64,000 nt of DNA from Megalobrama amblycephala (Eukaryota; Chordata; Actinopteri; Cypriniformes; Xenocyprididae), in NCBI RefSeq assembly GCF_018812025.1, contig NC_063049.1:10049537-10113536 (forward strand), read 5' to 3'. A model generated the notes under the pieces. That model did not search any database. It saw only the letters and a list, made by a program, of their open reading frames with translations, and had not been told where the DNA came from. Positions 1-11,303 of this stretch are shown piece by piece (the first letter of the stretch is position 1; every line of letters begins with the position of its first letter). The translations under genes were made by a program, and so were the position numbers.

Positions 1-1130
1 ACCAATCTGCCTCTTTTCATTTTCATTTAAACATATTAATAATAGCCACACAAATTGAAAGCAGTCTCTTAATTTCACCAAGGCTGTATTTATTTGATCA
101 AAAATAAAGTAAAAATAGTAATACTGTGAAATTGCAATTTAAAATAACTGGTTTCTGTTGTATTTCAAAATGTAATTTATTCCTGTGATCAAAGCTGAAT
201 TTTCAGCATCATTAGTCCAGGCTTCAATGTCACATGATCCTTCAGAAATCATCATACTCACCTGTTCATCACTCATTTTCATCATTTGAAAACTTCTTGT
301 AATCTTTTTTTTTTTTTTTTTTTCTCCAGGATAACAGTTTTCCTTTGCAAAGCAGATTGTTTGTCTTTGCAAAATGCTGGATTTGTTAGTTTAATTACAA
401 TGTTAACTCCATATAAGTCACATGGGGAATGAATGACTTAGAGATGGGGAATATTTCCAAAATATTCTATCACCGTTTAAGTCATTTAATATCACCCTAA
501 CAGTCATCTTTATTCCAGACATGGCTGAAAAACAACGCCTGGTCTGGATTTCTAAAATGTCTTTGTTAAATAATTTCTTATTTCTTGGGCTTCACTTTTT
601 GACTTTCTCTTGGAACTAGTGTTGAGGAAAGTTAGCTTTAAAAGTAATGCATTACAATATTGCATTACTCCCTTAAAAAGTAACTAATTGCATTACTTAG
701 TAACTTTTTCTTTTTTTTTTTTTTTTACTTAGTAACTTTTTTTAATTCATTACATTACTTTTGCATTACTTTTCCTCACATGGGCTGGGCTTGTTTGTTT
801 TTGTTTTGTTTTTTATAACAAAAAAGTAATTTTTTTTGTAAATATAAAGACCCTTTCACACCAAAATTTAAATAATAAGCCTCAAGGCTTGTGCACACCT
901 GGACGATTATTGCATGCGCTTATCACCAAGGTTTAATGTGAGTGTGCACCGATGCGGAAAGTGCCCGATTTATATATATATGTGTGTAATTTTTAAACAA
1001 AAAAAAAAAAAGCCTCAAATTTGTTTTTTGGTTTGACGCACTGCGTAAAAAGATGGCCGAACAATAAGATTGGCGCTTTTGTTCATGCCTGGGCTGCTGA
1101 AGTTACAGTAAAACATGAGTTGGTGGGGCT
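1..1130. repeat. AT-rich interspersed repeat fragments, no gene
   Basis: No coding region is seen. Bases 61-290 look like an interspersed repeat that is very common in cyprinid genomes (mentions such as the tract around 180-240 with TTCAGCATCATTAGTCCAG). Bases 640-780 form a second repeat built on TAATGCATTAC-type and TAACTTTTT motifs split by a poly-T run at 709-725. The 77-codon minus-strand frame at 139-372 lies inside the first repeat and is not a gene. Family names are not assigned; recognition is from memory of fish repeats, so treat as tentative. Confidence 0.4.
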
Positions 1131-1172
1131 CAAGCCTAAAACGGTCTTGCTGAGCACACATTATCTAGTCTA

Positions 1173-1700
1173 GCTCAACCTGAGCAAATTTTATCCACAC
1201 ATTCCAAAAAGCAGTGTACTCAGTAAAAACACTTTTTACTCTTTAATCAAGAGGAGTACAAAATCATGCCATCATGCTCTGAGGGAGGTCCAAATAGGCC
1301 CTGCGACTTCAGAAAGACACAAGCGTCAACCTGTGGCAGTGCTAGTTTTCACGTGAGCAAACTCTAACTGAAACATCTACCAACAAATCTTGTAATACAA
1401 CAAGCTATTGTGCTCTGAAGGAGGCCCAAACAGAGCCTTCTACTTCAAACAACACGAGTGTCAGCATGTGGCAGTGTTCAAGCTCTAAGGGAGCCATATA
1501 TGAAAACCAAACTATGTAGTGAGGTTAGCTTTATTAAACTCAACCTGAGCTTATACATTCCAACAGGCAATATACTCATTAAAAACACTTTTTAACCTTA
1601 CACCAAGGGGAGTACAAACTACGTCACCATACTCTAACGGAGGCCAAAGTCAGGCCTGCTACTCCAGAACACACGGGTGTTAGCCTGTGGCAGTATTAGA
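1173..1700. repeat. Three imperfect direct repeat units
   Basis: A diverged unit is repeated in direct orientation: 1173-1345, a partial copy at about 1385-1475, and 1538-1700. Shared landmarks are CTCAACCTGAGC, a stretch ending AAAAACACTTTTTA, GGAGTACAAA, and a closing CTGTGGCAGT. The units carry no open frame. They look like an old tandem or internal repeat of a mobile element; no family is recognised. Confidence 0.5.
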
Positions 1701-4690
1701 GTTACTGAGCTCACACAGTGTATGGCAGGAATCAGAACTAACATATTAAAGTACAATAACCTTGAACAACAAGGGAGTACTATCAATCCAACCCTGAAAA
1801 ATACAGGGTAGGTACTTCACATCAGAAATTCTCACCAAAAACAGTTACAATCTGTACTGAACCCTAGGGAACAGGAGCTTCCATAAAAAGCTACAACCAT
1901 GTCACTCAAGCTTAAACATAGTTTAAGGGGTTCAGGGGAAAAACTGAAGTCAAAGTACTAGATAGTTATGTAGATAGTAAATATGTAGATAGTTCTGGGG
2001 AGCAGGGCTACAGCAACAAAGTTTCTATTCACATAGTGAAAAGGGGCCTAAACCGCCGCAACGGCAGACAACAGCACCAGGGAGACTTAGAAATGGTCTG
2101 CTACCTTAGCTGCTATCCATTTTGCACCTACACCAAAGGAACAATGGGCCTTGGCCTGACAACTCTGATAAGAGGAGGCCAGAACTAGGTAAAACTACAC
2201 TCACATAACAGGGGAAGTATGAAAAGGGTGTAAATGCTACTAGCGGACCACCTAAACACTAGTTCTAGCCTAGGCCAACTATAGCTCTGGGCCTATAAGG
2301 CCAACACATAAGCATAGATCTGCCTGGGGCTAAGAAACAACAGCCTCTAAAGCACACAATGTCAGGTGGCCTGTAAAGCCGACGTTAAACACAGATCTAT
2401 CTGAAGTTAGTGAAAGCTAATCTCAAAACTCTACCATTTACCAGAGGAGAAAGCTAAATAATCAAAAGGTGGCTAACAGTGCGGCTTAGTTAAAGCCGAC
2501 ATCTGAATACATATGAACGCTGGCTTCATTATCTGAAGCCAACACATCCAAAAATAGGGGACAAACAAAGAACTACCCTTAATAATATATCGTTCCAGCC
2601 AACCTAATGGAACTTCAAAGCCCATAGTCCACATTCTATACAGGAAACTGATTATAAATATAAAGAAACCTACCAAGCCAAATTCAGCAAGTCTAACTGA
2701 TATGCTTACAAACAGACATTGTGTGTAAGCAACAACACCCGTCTGACCTGCTGCCGCATATAGAGTGTTGGAGCCTGCCTATATCATAAGATAGTTGCAC
2801 CCATCTCGCCAGTAGGAGGCATTGATGCGTACCCATACTCACTCCATCAACATCAGCGAAATAACCTGCTGATGTTGATGAATGCGAGCTGAATACAGGT
2901 CCTTCCATGCCTTCTCGATCTCAGTATGGGACACTGGACCAGATGTTGACCATATTTAGACTTGTTTTTTCTATATGTATCACATTCCTATATCATGAAA
3001 GTATATTCTCATTGGACAATTGCTACACCACCCCCTGAACATGTATAAAAGCCATGTACTGAAGTAAGATTGGAAGGAGGTTTTGTGAACGGACTGGCTT
3101 CATGTCCATGACTCTTTCCTATAGGCCTATGCATTCAATGAGTGAAAAAGACAAACTGAGAATGAGGCACGATTCGGGACAATAAACGTAAGATTAAAAT
3201 AATCTTACAAAGATCAAGAAGGAATGGAAAGCTTATGGTGGCTGGATGATTATGGCAAAAAAGGAATCGTTCCACGAACCGTCCACAAGCGGTTTCTTTC
3301 TTAACCTGCTCCAATGGCAGCTGCAGTCTGCCAGAGGTGTGTTCCATAATCTCACACAGCTGTACATACGCGGGGACAGGGTGACTTTGAGGATTCAGGA
3401 GGCTCACCATCTTCATCCTAATCAGCCATCTCCTGCTCTCTTGTTTGGCTTAGAACAAAAAGAGCAACTGCTGCTGAATCTAACGATGTCATAGACAACC
3501 CTAACCCTATCCCGCAGCTCTCTCCTGTCAGCCGTCGAAGGTCACAGGAAATTTCACCCCATTCAACTCTTCAACAAACTCCAGCTGAAAACCCCTTGAT
3601 CTAGTCTCTACTCTGCCTCAGCAAGAGTAAGCCCTGAACCATTAGGCAGAGCTGCCGGTCCTTCTCCTCTCGAGGAAAAGACCAGAAGAGAGTGGAGCAT
3701 TTTACAAAAAAAAAAAAAAAAAAAAAAAAAAAAACACACACACACAATTAAAACAGACAGATCCCACAAGAAATGCTTGTACATGCTCTTTTGTTCTCAT
3801 AAAAGACAATGTTCTAAGTAATGTGTGTGATCAGATGTCAATACTATGGGACATATGGATGCACACACTTCCTGAAATGTTTGTCAGACATAAATCGTCT
3901 TACCTTAATATCAGACTTAAGCAAAGTCTGTAAAATAAACTGTTAAAAGGATTTGATGATCACTAATGATAGTGTTTCATTCTGTGTTTTAGCTTTAATG
4001 TACTTTTTTTTTTTTTAACAAAGCAGCCGATATTGCCATTGAAACTAGTGGACCGGCGAGTCTCTTTCATGCCAAAATGGCGGAAACGCAGGGGCACTGG
4101 TGTTGCAATGGAACGTTCTATTGAGTTTCACTTCTTGTTAGTGTATATTCTTTGCTGATACCCAAGACAACGACAAAAAGGAAGTAAGACGATGAAGATG
4201 ATGCAGCAATGAAGCAAGCCCTGCATGTCAATCAGCTCCCTCGGTCGTGAATCAGTATATCGTGTAAATGAATGTGGCCGATGTAAGAAGTCCACTGGAG
4301 GCGAGCGTAGTGAGAACCCAAGTGCAGTTTAATGATCATCCAAAACACAAGCATGAACAAAAACACAGACTTGACTTGACTTCTGACACTGACACTCACC
4401 ATAAGCGGGTTACATGGACAATACACGACAAGGGAACATGGGGAAGACAATGGCTTTAAATACAGGAACTAAGAGGACACGTGACTAAAACAACCAATGG
4501 GGAAGTGACAAGGAACAAGAGAACCAATGACAGAACATGACTGAAAACCACATGACTATAAACACCCAATGAGAACATGACACATGGACAAAGGGAGAAC
4601 ATGAGGAACAAGGGAAGCATGACAAAAACAAGCAACATGAATCAACTACAAAATAAAAGACATGAAATCATAACCATGAAACCAAGAGTG
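1701..4690. other. Non-coding region with repeat remnants
   Basis: No gene is supported. A TATAAAA motif stands at about 3045 inside a block (2940-3130) that resembles an LTR promoter, but no matching second LTR or internal coding region was found. A poly-A run followed by a short CA run lies at 3704-3746. Bases 4280-4690 are a purine-rich repeat with recurrent AACATGA and CCAATG words. Short frames at 2473-3494 show no domain I recognise. Confidence 0.4.
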
Positions 4691-4744
4691 GCCACTCGAC
4701 TTAGACTGCACTGCTGTTGGTCACTGAATCCTTGCGGATTGCAA

Positions 4745-5858
4745 AGGCTGATTCCAAGTCATGAGTTCTCATTCTGCTGCCTTTGACACTGTGAATCATC
4801 AGATCCTTCTGTCCACCCTCTCATCACTGGGCATCACAGGTGCTCCACTTCTCTGGTTTGAATCCTATCTCACAGGAAGGTCTTTCAGGGTTGCCTGGAG
4901 AAGGGAGGTATCCAAAGCTCATCAACTGACCACGGGTGTTCCTCAGGGTTCAGTTCTTGGACCCCTCCTCTTCTCCATTTACATCACTTGGTCCCATCAT
5001 TCAGACACATGGTTTCTCCTACCATTGGTATGCTGATGACACACAACTCTTCCTTTCGTTCCATCCAGACGATCCCACAGTAGCTGCTTGAATATCAAGC
5101 TGTCTGGCGGACATCTCGGCATGGATGGAGGAACATCATCTACAGCTCAACCTGGCAAAGACTGAGCTTCTCGTCTTCCCTGCCAGTCTGACTCTAAATC
5201 ACGATTTCAGCCTCCAGCTTGGCACATCCTCAATTACTCCAAATTCGGCCAGAAATCTTGGAGTAATCCTTGATGACCAACTGTCCTTCAAAGACCACAT
5301 TGCAAAGACAGCTCGGTCATGCAGATTTGCACTATTCAACATCAGGAAAATCAGGCCCTTTCTAACAGAACATGCAACACAACTTCTGGTTCAGGCCCTG
5401 GTCATTTCTAGGCTTGATTTAATGCAGTGCTCTTCTGGCTGGACTGCCATCATGCACAATCAAGCCTCTACAAATGATTCAGAACGCTGCAGCACGTCTC
5501 TTCTTTAACGAGCCCAAAAGAGCCCACGTCACGCCTCTCTTCATCTCTCTACACTGGCTACCACTTGCTGCTGGCATCAAATTCAAGGCGTTGACGCTTG
5601 CTTACAGATCTATCACAGGCTCAGCACCCTCCTACTTCCACTCACTCTTATGAGTCTACACTCCTACCAGAAGCCTACGGTCTTCAAAGGAGCGAAGGCT
5701 TGTGGTACCGTCACAGAGAGGCATGAAATCACTCTCCAGGACATTCTCATTCACTGTCCCTTGCTGGTGGAATGATCTTCCTGCCTTCATCCGGAATGCT
5801 GAATCCCTGGCAACATTCAAAAGACAGCTGAAAACTCATCTCTTTCGTGAGCACTTAA
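4745..5858 (+). pseudogene. L2-type LINE, 5'-truncated reverse transcriptase (copy 1)
   Basis: Translation in shifting frames shows the second half of an L2 (CR1-group) non-LTR reverse transcriptase. The AAFDTVNH motif is near 4773-4796, [16 protein letters not shown] follows at about 4938-4985, and a YADDTQLF catalytic box lies near 5030-5055 in another frame. Further on come the typical L2 C-terminal region (NLGVILDDQLSFKDHI, then a WWNDLP motif near 5767) and a final HLFRE. Frameshifts and stops break it (for example after 5036 and at 5508), so it is dead. The endonuclease domain is absent. The coding part stops at 5858, where a TTAA-flanked element is inserted; the 3' tail resumes at 7355. 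Confidence 0.85.
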
Positions 5859-7350
5859 AGGTGCAGTATGTGATAATTTTATCCGCTAGAGGTTGCTAGA
5901 GGCCTATTCAAAACAAAGGCGTAGCTTGATGACGGCAAGTTTGAGTGTGGAATCTTGGGACATGTGGTCTCCACCTCAACAGACAGTGCAATAGGACTTG
6001 GGTAGAAAACATGTCAATGGATGCGATTATTAACGTTACTGTAGTATGAAGCAGAGCAGTACTGAGTGTTGTGGGAGCTGAACGAGGAGCTGGAGCGATT
6101 GCGCAACACACGCCTCATGAGCAGCGGGACTTTTATTATGCCACAGTCGCCGGCACTGCTTCCGCTTTACCATCATATGTATTGACAGCACAAAGTAACT
6201 AACAAAATCTATCCAATACTGGATTTCGTAAGTGTCTGAAAAAGACAATTTTCACATGCCACCATTACATAGTGCGTCATGCTATATTGCAATAGGTCAA
6301 GTCAAGTCAAGGTCAAGTTTATTTATACACTGCGTTCCAAATTACTACGCAAGAGACAAATCAGCAAGACCTCCGCACAACAAACACTCAGATTCCAGCC
6401 CCTCCAAGAAAATGTCCGTTCGTCCACCCATCCATGTCCTTCCAGACAACTGGCATCAATCTCAGACAAAACAATTATAATACAGCAAATATAGTTTGAC
6501 AGTAAATTATCAAATTAACTGATTACTGTTTAGTCAGATGATATGAAAACGATTACCACTTGTTCAACAAATATATACACTCGTGTACATTCAAACACAA
6601 TAATTGGGCATACATAGCAAATGCGAGTTCAACGATTTGCGCGAGTAGATTACATACAAAGTCAATGCAAAGACGCGATCAGACGCGTCCTCGCGCGGGT
6701 CTAGAGACGCGATGCCCCGTGTTTGGCGTGTATGCCCCATAATACTAATCGTGTTGATCGTTATAATGGCATATGTTTTCTGTAAAGATACGAATCAAAA
6801 CTGCTCACCTGTCGAGTAAAACACAAGCGAGATCGGCATCTCTTTCTAGGTGAAGTTTGTCGCAAAGCTCTCTCCATCTAGAAAATGCAACACCGATATT
6901 GATCCTCGCTCTTTCTCGCCTCTTGTCCCAAACTCTTCTTGGGTCGTTTGGTTGGCCCGTAAGCTTACGTTTACGGGAGCTGTCCTTGTCGACAGAACCA
7001 GCGGCAGATGGTAAACAGTAATTATGTTCCATAAATAAGTAACACAATCCACCATAAAACGTGCAAGAAGTAAATAAGGAACTGCTTGAAGCAGTGGTTT
7101 GCTGGACGCTAGACACTACTTCCGCATTTGTCCACGACACTGTTGTCATGTGGTTTCTACGTCAGTAAAGGCGGTAACAAAGGGTAACTGACGTCATTGA
7201 CAGGCGACTGCACTGCCCCGTGTCACTGTTTAGAATGGGAATTTTCTCATGATTTACAAGTAGTTGAAAACATTAGAGATATTGTTAGTTGTTAACACTA
7301 GCCTAGTGGTTTTTGGATATTTTACTGCGAATATCTTACATATTGTACCT
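5859..7350 (-). mobile_element. TTAA-flanked DNA transposon (Kolobok-like) inserted in L2 copy 1
   Basis: The element is bounded by TTAA at 5855-5858 and TTAA at 7351-7354. Its ends are inverted: left AGGTGCAGTATGTGA, right (reverse complement) AGGTACAATATGTAA. TTAA target duplications occur in piggyBac and Kolobok superfamilies; the terminal sequence fits a Kolobok-like element better, but this is inference. At 1,492 bp it is too short to be autonomous, although it retains one coding exon (6809-7149, minus strand). It contains an unrelated fragment near 6298-6330 resembling an L2 tail. The insertion splits the L2 coding region from its own tail. Confidence 0.7.
6809..7149 (-). CDS. Transposon-encoded first exon, unknown function
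   Basis: An open frame of about 113 codons begins with ATG at 7149 and runs to a good splice donor (CAG|GTGAGC) at 6809/6808; read through, it stops at 6805. Its C-terminal half is charged, with VWDKRRERARINIGVAFSRW followed by a helix-like LCDKLHLERDADLACVLLD. I recall similar RERAR-type exons in fish transposon-associated proteins but cannot name the domain. It is not a THAP domain and not a transposase core. It sits inside the TTAA-flanked element and is oriented toward its left end, so it is most likely the first exon of a lost transposon protein. Confidence 0.45.
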
Positions 7351-7354
7351 TTAA

Positions 7355-7580
7355 CCTCATCTTAAAAAAAAAAAAAAAAAAAAAATTCTTATACCTATCC
7401 TTTCACTTCCTCTCTATTGTAGCTTATGATACTCTGAGTACTGCCGATAACTTTTATTGTGAGCACTTCTTGTCTATTTGCCTCGTCATGACGACTCGCT
7501 TGTTGTATTCCTCACTTGTAAGTCGGTTTTGATAAAAGCGTCTGCCAAATGAATAAATGTAAATGTAATGTAAATGTAAA
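7355..7580 (+). mobile_element. 3' tail of L2 copy 1
   Basis: After a poly-A run (7364-7384) the sequence carries the usual L2 3' end. It includes AAAAGCGTCTGCCAAATGAA, and then reiterated TGTAAA words up to about 7580. It is the downstream half of the element at 4745-5858, displaced by the 1.5-kb TTAA insertion. Confidence 0.75.
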
Positions 7581-7629
7581 CCAAACACCCTTGACAGCCG
7601 ACTCCTTGATCAATGTCCTGACTACTTAA

Positions 7630-8109
7630 AGGGTTAGTTCACCCAAAAATTGAAATTACCCCATGATTTACACACCCTCAAGCCATCCTTGGTGTATATG
7701 ACATTCTTCTTTCAGACAAATATAATCAGAGTTATATTAAATGATGTCCAGAGTAATCCATGCTTTATACTGGGAGTGGATGGTGCCCCAAATTCTAAAG
7801 ACAGAAAAAAAAATGCACTCATCCATTATAAAAGAAGTCCAGACGGCTCCAGGGGGTTAATAAAGGCCTTCTGGAGTCAATCAATGCGTTTGTGTAAGAA
7901 AAATATCCATATTTAATACTTTATAAACTGTAATCTCTAACTTCCGCTAGCCGTCGTACACACGAGAGAGTGGCGTTCCAGCTTGTGACATAAGACACAT
8001 GCGCAGCCTGAGCTCCGGTGAGAATATGCTAGTCTCACGAGAACTAAGTTGTGTTCAGCAAAGGAAATCCATGTGAAGAAGTGAATTATTTGAGGTATAC
8101 TCTACATTT
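7630..8109. mobile_element. Left inverted arm of a TTAA-flanked element
   Basis: TTAA at 7626-7629 is followed by AGGGTTAGTTCACCCAAAAA, a terminus shared with the elements at 16373-17152 and 37725-39158. Bases 7770-8030 are found again in reverse complement at about 12000-12270. Both arms even share the same chance translation (GVDGAPNSKDR), which shows the homology clearly. The interior of this element now holds an L2 LINE (8128-11303). The right arm lacks its outermost roughly 150 bp, so only one terminus survives. Confidence 0.7.
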
Positions 8110-8228
8110 AAAAAAAAAAAAAAAAATGCCGTCTGATTGGCCGTGGCGGTGGTGTTGCAACAATCTATAGAGATAATCTTAATGTTACTCAGAAAACAAA
8201 CTATAGGTTTAATTCATTTGAAATTCTT

Positions 8229-10031
8229 ATGCTAAATGTTACACTCTCAGATATAAGTAAAAAGTCGCTACTATCTCTTGCTTTAGCTACTGTTTATAGA
8301 CCTCCAGGGCCTTATGCTGATTTCCTAAAAGAGTTTTCAGACTTTCTCTCAGACCTATTGGTCAACGTCGATAAAGCGCTGATTGTTGGAGATTTTAACA
8401 TTCATGTTGACAATACAAATGATACGTTAGGGGCTGCGTTTATTGATTTACTAAACTCATTTGGGGTCAAACAAAACGTCACTGGACCCACTCACCGTTT
8501 TAATCATACACTAGATTTAATTATATCACATGGAATCAATCCAACCGATATAGAAATTCTACCGCAAAGTGATGACGTCTCTGATCACTACTTTGTAACT
8601 TGCGTACTGCATACTGATGATATTTGTCAAATTGCTCTGCAATATCGACTAGGCAGAACAATTCTCCCGACAACTATAGATAAATTCACAAATAACCTGC
8701 CTGATCTGTCTCAGCTGCTCATCGTACCTAAACACACAAATGATCTCGAGAAAATGACTAGCAGCATGTGCACCATTTTCACTAGTACATTAGATACTGT
8801 TGCACCGATGAGATTAAAAAAGGTTAGAGAAAAAAATACTGTACCTTGTTACAACAGTATTACTCGCACTATCAAAAAAGAAACTCGCAATCTAGAACGC
8901 AAATGGAGACAAACTCGTTTAGAGGTCTTCAGAATCGCGTGGAAAGAAAGTTCGTCTCGTTATAGAAAGTCTCTAAAAGCAGCCAGGGCTGAGCATCTCC
9001 ACAAACTCATAGAAATTAACCAAAACAATCCACGGTTCTTGTTTAGTACAGTGGCTAGATTAACAAATAAACAGATATCACCAGAACAAAACATTTCATT
9101 ACAATTTAGTAGTGATGACTTTATGAATTTCTTTACTGAGAAAATCGAAAGTATCAGAAATACAATTGTAAATGTACAACCTTTAACAGATTTTTATGAT
9201 TCAGCCTCAATTATCGCCCCTCAAGAACAGTTGCAGTGCTTTACAACTATAGGACAGGAAGAGCTAAATAAACTTATCACTGCGTCTAAACCAACAACAT
9301 GTTTATTAGATCCAATACCCACTAAACTACTGAAAGAATTGTTACCTGTAGCAGAAGAGCCTCTTCTCAATATTATCAACTTGTCTTTATCTCTAGGTCA
9401 TGTCCCCCGACCGTTCAAGCTAGCAGTTATTAAGCCTCTCATTAAGAAACCACAATTAGATCCAAACGTATTAGCAAATTACAGACCCATCTCAAATCTT
9501 CCATTTATGTCTAAAATACTAGAAAAAGTGGTGTCGGTCCAATTATGCTCCTTCTTGCAAAAAAAAAACACTATCTATGAAAAATTTCAGTCAGGATTCA
9601 GATCTCATCATAGCACAGAAACTGCGCTCGTTAAAATTACAAACGACTTACTTCTAGCTTCTGACCAAGGCTGTGTCTCAATACTAGTGTTACTTGATCT
9701 CAGTGCTGCGTTCGACACTATAGATCATAATATACTCCTAGATCGACTACAAAATTACACTGGTATTCAGGGACAGGCATTACGGTGGTTTAGGTCGTAC
9801 CTATCAGACAGACACAATTTTGTTTATATAAACGGGGAAAAATCTAAGATCACGATAGTAAACTATGGAGTGCCGCAAGGATCTGCGTTAGGCCCTCTGC
9901 TATTTTCAATATACATGCTGCCACTCGGCAATATTATAAGAAAACATGGAATTAGTTTCCACTGCTATGCCGATGATACTAGTTATATATTTCAACACAA
10001 CCAGATGAAATCTCTAAATTATCCAATCTGA
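8229..10031 (+). pseudogene. L2 endonuclease-reverse transcriptase, frameshifted
   Basis: The 600-codon frame encodes most of an L2 ORF2 protein, which nicks target DNA and copies the element RNA in place. The AP-like endonuclease has GDFN at residues 54-57 and SDH at 118-120. The RT has LDLSAAFD at 489-496, GVPQG at 547-551 and YADD at 580-583. Reading is open upstream to about 8134, so the ATG at 8229 is only the first methionine in a truncated copy. Straight after YADD the frame is lost: the conserved continuation ([10 protein letters not shown]) is in another frame, consistent with loss of one base. Activity is therefore unlikely. Confidence 0.85.
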
Positions 10032-10060
10032 CAGAATGTATTAAAGAAGTAAAACATTGG

Positions 10061-10807
10061 ATGACTAGTAATTTTCTTCTATTAAATTCAGATAAGACTG
10101 AAGTATTACTTATTGGACCAAAAACCTGTACACAGAATCTCTCAGACTACAATCTGCATTTAGAAGGATGTACTGTTACTCCATCATCGACAGTTAAAGA
10201 CCTGGGTGTTATATTAGACAGCAACTTGTCCTTTGAAAATCATATTTCACATGTTACAAAAACAGCCTTCTTCCACCTCAGAAACATTGCTAAGATACGG
10301 AATATGTTATCTATTTCTGATGCAGAAAAGTTAGTTCATGCTTTCATGACGTCTCGACTAGATTACTGTAATGCATTATTAGCTGGTTGTCCTGCTTCCT
10401 CAATAAATAAACTACAATTAGTACAAAATGCAGCTGCTAGAGTTCTTACCAGGTCAAGAAAATATGATCATATAACACCAATCTTATCATCTCTACACTG
10501 GTTACCTATTAAGTTCCGTATCGATTATAAAGTATTGCTAATGACCTATAAGGCTCTAAATGGTTTAGCTGCTGTGTACTTAACTGATATTCTATCGCCC
10601 TACAATCCTTCACGCTCTTTAAGATCACAAAACTCTGGACTTCTGGTTGTACCTAGGATATCTAAGTCCACTAAAGGAGGGAGAGCGTTTGCACATTTGG
10701 CTCCGAAACTCTGGAATAGCCTTCCTGATAATGGTAGGGGCTCAGACTCGCTCACCCAGTTTAAATCTAGATTAAAGATGCATCTCTTTAGCCAAGCATT
10801 CACATAA
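10061..10807 (+). pseudogene. L2 reverse transcriptase, C-terminal part
   Basis: The 248-codon frame is the continuation of the RT in the shifted frame; homology starts about 60-70 bases before its first ATG. It has the thumb and C-terminal features of L2 proteins: KDLGVILDSNLSFENHI, MTSRLDYCNALL, LHWLPIKFRIDYKVL, and LWNSLP near the end. The protein ends at 10807 with HLFSQAFT, a normal L2 terminus. It is not an independent gene. Confidence 0.85.
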
Positions 10808-11303
10808 TGCATCTCATATCAGATCAATTGCACATGACTATCTTTGCTTAATGTTATGAACAGCAGCTACGCTAATTATTCTCCATTTGCTTTTCTGTTT
10901 TGCCTCGGGACACCCGTCCCGAGGTGACTAGAGAGGACTTCAGCTTCAGTTTGGATCCAGCCTCTTAAGAAGACCTCAGATGACCAACACCTATGAAGAG
11001 ACCGCGCCAACTCCTGCGAGGACTTCAGAAGACGCAATCATCTGGATCAACATTCAACAATCAACCATTTCTACATCCTAATTATTGTTAATATGTAATT
11101 CTTTTTTCCAAGAACTCATTGCTTCTACGTTCAGTTAAACTGCTAACAGTGATTGTAAATTAATTGCCTAAATTATTACATTATTTGCTAACTGCATTCT
11201 TTAAATTGTAATGTTGACATGCATTCTCTGTAAAGCTGCTTTGAAATTATATGTATCGTGAAAAGCGCTATACAAATAAATGTGAATTGAATTGAATTGA
11301 ATT

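Larger units (their letters stand above)
8128..11303 (+). mobile_element. L2-type LINE, nearly complete ORF2 (copy 2)
   Basis: This is a 5'-truncated L2 element. Coding sequence is readable from about 8134 ([14 protein letters not shown], start of the endonuclease) through the RT to 10807. A non-coding 3' region follows, ending with CTGTAAAGCTGCTTTGAA, GCGCTATACAAATAAA and three to four GAATT units at about 11303. Short tandem repeats instead of poly-A are typical of L2 3' ends. An A-run (8110-8126) sits at the 5' junction. It is inserted between the inverted arms of the TTAA element, so it is younger than that element. Confidence 0.88.

Noticed and set aside
2940..3130. LTR with TATAAAA box
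   Set aside because: No second copy in the window, no primer site and no coding region; one TATA-like motif is not enough.
3246..3494. 82-codon frame as a host gene
   Set aside because: No domain, no splice context, overlapping a similar-length antisense frame.
7650..7916. Conserved small protein containing GVDGAPNSKDR (also at 12143-12349)
   Set aside because: The apparent conservation is explained by the inverted arms of a transposon; reading frame is not preserved along the arm.
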